Shown: positions 61,601-64,000 of the stretch, piece by piece
Numbering within the stretch: position 1 is the first letter of the stretch
Layout: each line of letters opens with the position of its first letter
From: Bimastos eiseni
Taxonomy: Eukaryota > Annelida > Clitellata > Crassiclitellata > Lumbricidae
Direction of reading: 5' to 3'
NCBI GenBank assembly: GCA_959347315.1
Contig: OY365819.1
Location: 18,763,119 to 18,827,118 of the forward strand
Length of the DNA: 64,000 nucleotides
Made by a program: the position numbers and the translations under genes
The notes under the pieces: generated by a model
The model's input: the letters and a program-made list of their open reading frames with translations, nothing else
Told to the model about the DNA's origin: nothing
The model's database searches: none

Positions 61601-62479
61601 TGCAGGTTTTGTAAGAACATTTTTTAATAGTAGGTTTTGTAAGAAAATGTTTAAAGATGTAGGTTTTGTAAGAACATTTTAAGGTTGTAGGTTTTGTAGG
61701 AACATTTTTGAAGATGTAGATTTTGTAAGAACACTTTTAAAGATGTAGGGTTTTCAAGAACATTTTGTTTGGGTTATTGTGGCTATATTAAATTAATTTC
61801 AGCATGTTGTGTTTTCTGCGGATTTGTTTCTCACCTCAGATGTGGCTTTAGCTGCTATAGATTTATTTGTCTAACCTCGAGCTTTTATCTTTTATTGTTC
61901 AGGCGAATGATGGAAAGTTAACTGTGCTTCAACTGGTTGGAATGATGCGAGGTGTTGCTTCCGGAATGCGCTATCTATCGGACATGGGATTCATCCACCG
62001 GGTTGGTTTACTCTAGCTAATTTATCCTCAACAATTATCTTGAGTTAATTGTACTAACACAAGTGGGAGACGTCCATCATAGATTGATCAGTAAATCAAT
62101 GAGATTCAAATTCACAGCTGTTTGAAGGCATTTAAAGTCATTAAATATTTATCTTGAATATATTTTTGTTTCTGGAGTTAATAATTCATGTTTTTCGCAT
62201 TTATAATTGCTTTCTTCATTTTCAGTTCCTCGTATTTTTTAGGTCATTGGTTTCAAGTGTTTCAAGTGTTTTCTTGGTTTTACGCGCATTCTAGACATGT
62301 ATTTTTCGTTGACCATTGTTTGTGTGATTTTCTTTGTCATCGATAATAATTATTTGTTATTGAAGGACCTGGCTGCAAGAAACATTCTGGTAAGCGAGAC
62401 ACTCATCTGCAAGGTTGCAGACTTTGGTCTTTCCAGAGAAGTGGAAACGGATAACTCCAGTGGAACTTACACAACCAAG
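23076..62479 (+). CDS. Eph: Eph receptor tyrosine kinase, 15 exons, 3' end beyond window
   Basis: Eph receptors sit in the plasma membrane, bind ephrins on neighbouring cells and signal by tyrosine phosphorylation in axon guidance and boundary formation. Fifteen exons join in frame throughout: 2,397 bases, 799 codons. By residue: signal peptide 1-24; ephrin-binding domain from 25 (VTILD) to about 200; Cys-rich region to 329; fibronectin III domains about 330-431 and 432-520; transmembrane helix about 532-556; juxtamembrane tyrosines in [12 protein letters not shown] near 610-621; kinase from about 635 with the GGGEFGDV loop, VAIK lysine, HRDLAARN catalytic loop and DFG. The window ends before the rest of the kinase lobe, SAM domain and tail. 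All catalytic residues visible so far are intact, so this is not a pseudokinase up to DFG. I cannot assign it to the A or B class; a single invertebrate Eph is likely. Confidence 0.96.
24991..25220 (+). repeat. tRNA-derived SINE
   Basis: The head has box A (TAGTGGTTAGCATG, from about 24996) and box B (GAGGGTTCATATC, about 25029-25041) with normal spacing. The body contains CCACTCAGCTGTGATGAGTA, a segment typical of animal tRNA-SINE families. Confidence 0.75.
30880..31170 (+). repeat. Diverged duplicated segment, copy 1
   Basis: Aligns by eye with 33575-33830. Shared words include CATTTGACAGTGTGAACACATG and TAGTTGCTTTTGAGT in the same order and spacing, with many substitutions between. Confidence 0.7.
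31676..31838 (+). repeat. (CATA)n/(GCAT)n microsatellite beside Eph exon 2
   Basis: CATA units to about 31795, then about nine GCAT units. It ends roughly 43 bp before the exon 2 start, between likely branch-point positions and the acceptor. Confidence 0.95.
31881..31963 (+). CDS. Eph: Eph exon 2: start of ephrin-binding domain
   Basis: The acceptor TTTCTGTTGTAG ends at 31880. The 83 bp encode [20 protein letters not shown] and eight more residues, the conserved first strand of the Eph ligand domain (vertebrate pattern: LLD, spacer, ELGW). The donor GTAAGG starts at 31964. Phase 1 in, phase 0 out, so it joins exon 3 as the conserved GW. Confidence 0.9.
33575..33830 (+). repeat. Diverged duplicated segment, copy 2
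   Basis: Direct-orientation partner of 30880-31170, about 2.7 kb away across exon 2. Confidence 0.7.
34340..34444 (+). repeat. Local tandem duplication of ~55 bp
   Basis: Two units of TCAGTGCCTATGGAAACTTC / TTAGTGCCTTTGGAAACTTC, each followed by CTAATGATAAAG and ACCTTA. Confidence 0.8.
37757..37872 (+). repeat. Dispersed GGCTTGGGACTGG repeat copy in Eph intron 2
   Basis: CAGCTTAACAACACTGTGCG begins it, with AGATCATTAACGTTGCCCTC and CCAGACTTGGGACTGGCTCT after. It extends to a GAACAGTTGCTGAGTTCTAA tail. Confidence 0.85.
38331..38366 (+). repeat. (TA)n microsatellite
   Basis: About 18 units in Eph intron 2. Confidence 0.93.
39221..39420 (+). repeat. 50 bp minisatellite, four copies
   Basis: Units start TAATAGGGGTAAGGATGAGA at 39221, 39271, 39321 and 39371. 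The first three are nearly identical; the fourth diverges at its end. Confidence 0.97.
39609..39682 (+). repeat. (CA)n microsatellite
   Basis: About 37 CA units, followed by ATACGCATATGCATATAC. Confidence 0.97.
40203..41375 (-). pseudogene. CR1/L2-like LINE reverse transcriptase fragment, 5'-truncated
   Basis: Read downward on the minus strand: [31 protein letters not shown], the catalytic QYADDTQLH motif, [38 protein letters not shown] and [19 protein letters not shown] stop at 40593-40591 interrupts the frame; it then continues as TYKAI and [15 protein letters not shown]. The 3' end is a TAA-rich tail at 40219-40203. The order of motifs and the microsatellite tail fit the CR1/L2/Rex1-like group. 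The stop and missing 5' end make it dead. It lies antisense in Eph intron 2. Confidence 0.92.
41560..42170. other. CpG-rich patch in the CpG-poor Eph intron 2
   Basis: CpGs are frequent (five or so per 60 bp in places) against almost none nearby. A plus-strand ORF (41502-41909) reads through most of it, with [14 protein letters not shown] from about 41621. I recognise no domain. It could be an internal promoter, an undescribed exon or a recent insertion. Confidence 0.45.
42789..42960 (+). repeat. (TCTC/TGTC)n microsatellite
   Basis: Pyrimidine-rich TCTCTG and CTGT units, followed by alternating CG/CA. Confidence 0.93.
43960..44030 (+). repeat. (AGAC)n/(GA)n microsatellite
   Basis: CAGACAGA then AGAGAG units, roughly the inverse of the field at 42.8 kb. 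Confidence 0.9.
46082..46340 (+). repeat. 24 bp minisatellite, nearly 11 copies
   Basis: Unit GATTAGGGCAACTTAGAAGT plus GTAA. Because 24 is divisible by three, the minus strand reads as an eight-residue LSCPNLTL repeat, an artefact of periodicity. Confidence 0.97.
48765..48978 (-). repeat. tRNA-derived SINE, second family, inverted
   Basis: On the minus strand the head has AGAGCAATGGATAAGACAC (box A-like) and GAGCTCGATTCCTGCTA (box B). The body has GCCATGCAAGGC on the plus strand, shared with copies at 57.85 and 59.7 kb. Confidence 0.75.
51161..51836 (+). CDS. Eph: Eph exon 3: ephrin-binding domain and start of Cys-rich region
   Basis: The acceptor TTCTTCTTTTCAG ends at 51160; the donor GTATTG starts at 51837. 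The 676 bp run phase 0 to phase 1. Diagnostic segments are [79 protein letters not shown] and [13 protein letters not shown]. Codons end almost always in G or C and CpG is very dense, unlike the kinase exons. Confidence 0.97.
52576..52690 (+). repeat. Dispersed GGCTTGGGACTGG repeat copy close to Eph exon 4
   Basis: CAGTTTAATGACACTGTGTG, CATTAGCGTCGTCCTCC and CCAGGCTTGGGACTGGCACT. It ends about 40 bp before the exon 4 acceptor. Confidence 0.85.
52733..52888 (+). CDS. Eph: Eph exon 4: Cys-rich EGF-like segment
   Basis: The acceptor AG ends at 52732; the donor GTAACT starts at 52889. The 156 bp are phase 1 at both ends. Encodes [17 protein letters not shown] and [10 protein letters not shown], the GCC2/EGF-like cysteine pattern of Eph receptors. 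Confidence 0.95.
53420..53800 (-). pseudogene. LINE C-terminal remnant in Eph intron 4
   Basis: On the minus strand a frame reads [20 protein letters not shown] then AELKTYLF, the conserved C-terminal segment of CR1-like ORF2. No RT core remains, and boundaries are approximate. Confidence 0.7.
53944..54124 (+). CDS. Eph: Eph exon 5: first fibronectin III domain, N half
   Basis: The acceptor CTTCAG ends at 53943; the donor GTAAGT starts at 54125. The 181 bp run phase 1 to 2. Encodes [20 protein letters not shown] and [10 protein letters not shown]. Confidence 0.95.
54850..54974 (+). CDS. Eph: Eph exon 6: first fibronectin III domain, C half
   Basis: The acceptor ATTTTTAG ends at 54849; the donor GTAACA starts at 54975. 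The 125 bp run phase 2 to 1. Encodes [20 protein letters not shown], the typical FN3 F-G strand region. Confidence 0.95.
55526..55734 (+). CDS. Eph: Eph exon 7: second fibronectin III domain, N part
   Basis: The acceptor CATCGCAG ends at 55525; the donor GTTAGT starts at 55735. The 209 bp run phase 1 to 0. Encodes [31 protein letters not shown] and [13 protein letters not shown]. Confidence 0.95.
55922..56140 (+). repeat. ~16 bp degenerate minisatellite in Eph intron 7
   Basis: Units of GAATAGAAGTATTTCT with variants (GAACAGATGTATTTCT, AATAATATAAATATTTCT). Confidence 0.88.
56434..56503 (+). CDS. Eph: Eph exon 8: end of second fibronectin III domain
   Basis: The acceptor TTTATTTAG ends at 56433. 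The donor GTAAGT at 56504 is chosen over GTCATG at 56495 as the stronger site; both leave phase 1. Encodes [19 protein letters not shown]. Confidence 0.9.
56540..57110 (-). pseudogene. LINE C-terminal remnant in Eph intron 8
   Basis: The minus-strand frame reads [40 protein letters not shown] and [20 protein letters not shown], the C-terminal domain of a CR1-like ORF2. The upstream RT is absent and ends are approximate. Confidence 0.8.
57568..57673 (+). CDS. Eph: Eph exon 9: transmembrane segment
   Basis: The acceptor CGTCTTTAG ends at 57567; the donor GTAATA starts at 57674. The 106 bp run phase 1 to 2. The helix [20 protein letters not shown] is followed by the basic stop-transfer FIKRSRR, completed by the next exon. 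Confidence 0.95.
57845..58125 (-). repeat. SINE, second family, diverged copy
   Basis: Shares the GTGACAAG/ATCACAAG, GCTATTAGTGGAGTCGA, CTGTGCAAGGC and CTAGTCAACCTTA blocks with 48765-48978. It contains an insertion around 58010-58090. Confidence 0.65.
58225..58286 (+). CDS. Eph: Eph exon 10: juxtamembrane
   Basis: The acceptor TATTTTAG ends at 58224; the donor GTGAGT starts at 58287. The 62 bp run phase 2 to 1. Encodes [20 protein letters not shown]. Poorly conserved in the family, so placed by splice sites and phase. Confidence 0.85.
58625..58708 (+). repeat. (GA)n microsatellite in Eph intron 10
   Basis: GAGAGA units with ACAGAG interruptions. Confidence 0.95.
59065..59118 (+). CDS. Eph: Eph exon 11: short juxtamembrane exon, possible cassette
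   Basis: The acceptor TTTACTGCAG ends at 59064; the donor GTCAGT starts at 59119. The 54 bp are phase 1 at both ends, so skipping it keeps the frame. Encodes [17 protein letters not shown]. Confidence 0.8.
59600..59830 (+). repeat. tRNA-derived SINE, second family, plus orientation
   Basis: The head GAGAAATGGATGAACATTGG with GAGTTTGATTCCCATA (box B-like) is followed by GCCTTGCATGGCTGCC and ACTCCTGTAATAACTTTTCA, inverted relative to the 48.8 kb copy. Confidence 0.7.
60010..60150 (+). CDS. Eph: Eph exon 12: juxtamembrane tyrosines and start of kinase
   Basis: The acceptor TTTTGACAG ends at 60009; the donor GTTTGT starts at 60151. The 141 bp are phase 1 at both ends. Encodes [20 protein letters not shown] and [16 protein letters not shown]. 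The two juxtamembrane tyrosines that control Eph autoinhibition are present. Confidence 0.97.
60520..60710 (+). repeat. Purine-rich (GA/GGA) stretch in Eph intron 12
   Basis: About 190 bp of mostly A and G on the plus strand. ORFs across it on the minus strand are proline- and serine-rich artefacts. Confidence 0.85.
60930..61177 (+). CDS. Eph: Eph exon 13: kinase N lobe
   Basis: The acceptor TTATTTTCCAG ends at 60929; the donor GTGAAG starts at 61178. The 248 bp run phase 1 to 0. Completes the glycine loop GGGEFGDV, then [32 protein letters not shown] and [17 protein letters not shown]. The segment usually read as FDHPNIIHLEG is [11 protein letters not shown] here. Confidence 0.97.
61541..61765 (+). 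repeat. ~29 bp degenerate minisatellite in Eph intron 13
   Basis: About eight units around AGATGTAGGTTTTGTAAGAA with TTTTTAA spacers. Confidence 0.9.
61903..62001 (+). CDS. Eph: Eph exon 14: kinase, up to HR of the HRD motif
   Basis: The acceptor TTATTGTTCAG ends at 61902; the donor GTTGGT starts at 62002. The 99 bp are phase 0 at both ends. Encodes [20 protein letters not shown] and DMGFIHR; the aspartate of HRD opens the next exon. Confidence 0.96.
62366..62479 (+). CDS. Eph: Eph exon 15: catalytic loop, DFG and activation segment start
   Basis: The acceptor TTGTTATTGAAG ends at 62365; the donor GTCAGC starts at 62480. The 114 bp are phase 0 at both ends. Encodes [20 protein letters not shown], then [12 protein letters not shown] and TYTTK. 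Activation-loop tyrosine present. The next exon is not in the window. Confidence 0.96.
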
Positions 62480-62860
62480 GTCAGCTGCTTTCCTCCAGTC
62501 ATCTCTGTTCTTCCCTACTTACTAATTGTACTCTTTATTATTGTTGTTTATTTAAGTATAAATTAAATTAGTAATCTCAATTGTTAGATCATTTCTACAG
62601 CACCTAAAAGAGAGAGGATATGGGAGGGAACCGGCTCATCTGCAAGCACTTAGTCAAAACATGATTGATAGGCGGTGGTTGAAATCAGTTCCAGGTCAAG
62701 ATCAGGTTAAAGTGGATGATGTTTATAATTATGTACAGTATTTGATGAACAGTGCTGACTAACATTTTCCCCTTTAAGCCTCACTTTCACTTAGCCCTTC
62801 ACATGCTTCAAATACTGAATCTGCCCTCAGTCATGTGATTGGTCACCTGGCGGCCGGGTT

Positions 62861-63200
62861 ACAAGGGGGTCTGAGAGAGGTTGGGGCTTATGATCAGGTT
62901 ACAAGTGGGTCTGAGAGAGGTTGGGGCTTATGATCAGGTTACAAGTGGGTCTGAGAGAGGTTGGGGCTTATGATCAGGTTATAAGTGGGTCTGAGAGAGG
63001 TTGGGGCTTATGATCAGGTTACAAGTGGGTCTGAGAGAAGTTGGGGCTTATGATCAGGTTACAAGTGGGTCTGAGAGAGGTTGGGGCTTATGATCAGGTT
63101 ATAAGTGGGTCTGAGAGAGGTTGGGGCTTATGATCAGGTTACAAGTGGGTCTGAGAGAGGTTGGGGCTTATGATCAGGTTACAAGTGGGTCTGAGAGAGG
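62861..63200 (+). repeat. 40 bp minisatellite, 8.5 copies
   Basis: Units start ACAAGTGGGTCTGAGAGAGG and continue TTGGGGCTTATGATCAGGTT. Only ATAAGT/ACAAGT, the first-unit GGGG and one AGAAG variant were seen. Confidence 0.97.
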
Positions 63201-63253
63201 TGATTGTCCAGGTAAGAATGACAGGGGTGAGAGAGACAGAGACAGGTAGAGAC

Positions 63254-63583
63254 CAGTTGCGGATCCATAGGGGGGCGATCACCCCCCCTTATATTATTTG
63301 GAAAGAAATTTCTTTAGCGATTTTTACTTGGCTTTTGCAGCCTTTTATAAAGAAAGTATGCAATGTCAACAAAAATGTTCAAATTTTAATGTAGATATAC
63401 ACTGTTGTAAATTATATTTTGAAGTAATTTATAATTATTGAAATTTGAAATACAATCATTTGATGAAGACTAGAGTTTTAGATTTTAGATTTTTAGTTTT
63501 AGAGTTTTAGTGGCAACCGCAGGTTGCCACTAAAACCTAAAAATCGCCCACCCCCCTTACTAGATGGTCTGGATCCGCCGCTG
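63254..63583. mobile_element. MITE-like element with CAG/CTG ends and an internal hairpin
   Basis: Begins CAGTTGCGGATCCAT with GGGGGGCGAT. Ends in the inverted form, ATCGCCCACCCCCC ... GGATCCGCCGCTG. CAGCGGCGGATCC-type ends occur in hAT MITEs, but I see no good 8 bp TSD. A 14 bp stem with a GCA loop sits at 63505-63535. Confidence 0.65.
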
Positions 63584-64000
63584 GTTGTCTACGTTAAATG
63601 GGAAGCGTCTGTATGCCTGTATGCCAATACAAATGCAGGAATTCGATCTTGTGGGCTTGTTCAAAACCGTGGTGCCACCTATCGAATCAAGTGAAATGTT
63701 TTCAGCTGTGTCTACTGAAAATGTTTCACTTTTGATCCGCGATCAGTATCTCGAAAATGTTTCTTCTACAGCCGGACACATAAAATTCGGCGAGTTTCGA
63801 CCGTTTAGGGTCAGGGTTGGTGCCGTTTTTGGACATCTGCAAAGAACTTTCCGCCGTAGAAGTTCTTTTTCCGTGCGTAATTGTTACGCCGCATAAGGAA
63901 ATGGTCAGGTTAAGCATCGTGAGGGTCCAGTTAGGCGTCGTTTATGGTCAGGGTTAGTGCCGTCTTTAGACATCTGCAAAGAACTTTCGGCCGCAGAAGT

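Larger units (their letters stand above)
62480..64000 (+). other. Eph intron 15, open at the window end
   Basis: No further kinase exon recognised. Holds a 40 bp minisatellite, a MITE-like element with an internal hairpin, and two ~54 bp direct copies near the end (63811-63864 and 63946-63999). Confidence 0.75.

Noticed and set aside
1..64000. CRISPR array, operons, bacterial-type promoters or rRNA.
   Set aside because: The window is clearly eukaryotic; direct repeats here are tandem minisatellites without spacers, and no rRNA segments were recognised.

Overview
This is nuclear DNA of an animal. Genes are split by GT/AG introns, much of the window is introns and dispersed repeats, there are many microsatellites, and non-LTR retrotransposon, SINE, MITE-like and Polinton-like remnants are present. 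The two genes I recognise, a Wnt ligand closest to Wnt4 and an Eph receptor tyrosine kinase, are bilaterian-type developmental signalling genes. Intron sizes, the repeat mix and frequent AGGCCTA words in the first 24 kb suggest a marine invertebrate (non-vertebrate deuterostome or spiralian). I cannot place the phylum from sequence alone.

Layout. (1) About 0-5.6 kb, minus strand: the last three coding exons of a Wnt4-like gene (5307-5548, 3789-4063, 2411-2899), with compatible splice phases. Its first, signal-peptide exon was not found and should lie at higher coordinates. (2) About 5.6-22.8 kb: Wnt4 intron or intergenic DNA full of microsatellites and mobile elements. The best of these is a 1,556 bp Polinton/Maverick-like element (10211-11766) with long terminal inverted repeats, a perfect 6 bp target duplication and one 335-codon ORF. 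It is inserted inside an older dispersed repeat. Also here are a LINE fragment (14.6-15.6 kb), a tiny hAT-like MITE (13.3 kb) and two foldback-like elements (18.58-20.05 kb). (3) About 22.86-62.5 kb, plus strand: an Eph receptor gene. I placed 15 coding exons whose phases all agree and which total 2,397 coding bases (799 codons). They run from the signal peptide through the ephrin-binding domain, Cys-rich region, two fibronectin III domains, transmembrane segment and juxtamembrane tyrosines into the kinase domain as far as the activation loop. The rest of the kinase and any SAM domain and PDZ-binding tail lie beyond the window. Introns 1 and 2 are very long (8.7 and 19.2 kb). (4) 62.5-64 kb: an Eph intron with a 40 bp minisatellite and a MITE-like element.

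The two genes are transcribed away from each other. Human 1p36 has the same divergent arrangement (WNT4 minus; EPHA8 and EPHB2 plus), so the window may preserve an ancient Wnt4-Eph linkage. Wnt4 is a secreted lipid-modified ligand and Eph a cell-surface receptor for ephrins. Nothing in the sequence says they act together, but shared regulatory DNA between them could explain the linkage.

Base composition also changes along the window. The first ~24 kb is CpG-containing. The long Eph introns are CpG-poor, as expected if the gene body is methylated in the germ line, with one CpG-rich patch at 41.6-42.2 kb. All splice sites, families and homologies are judged by eye; no search was run.
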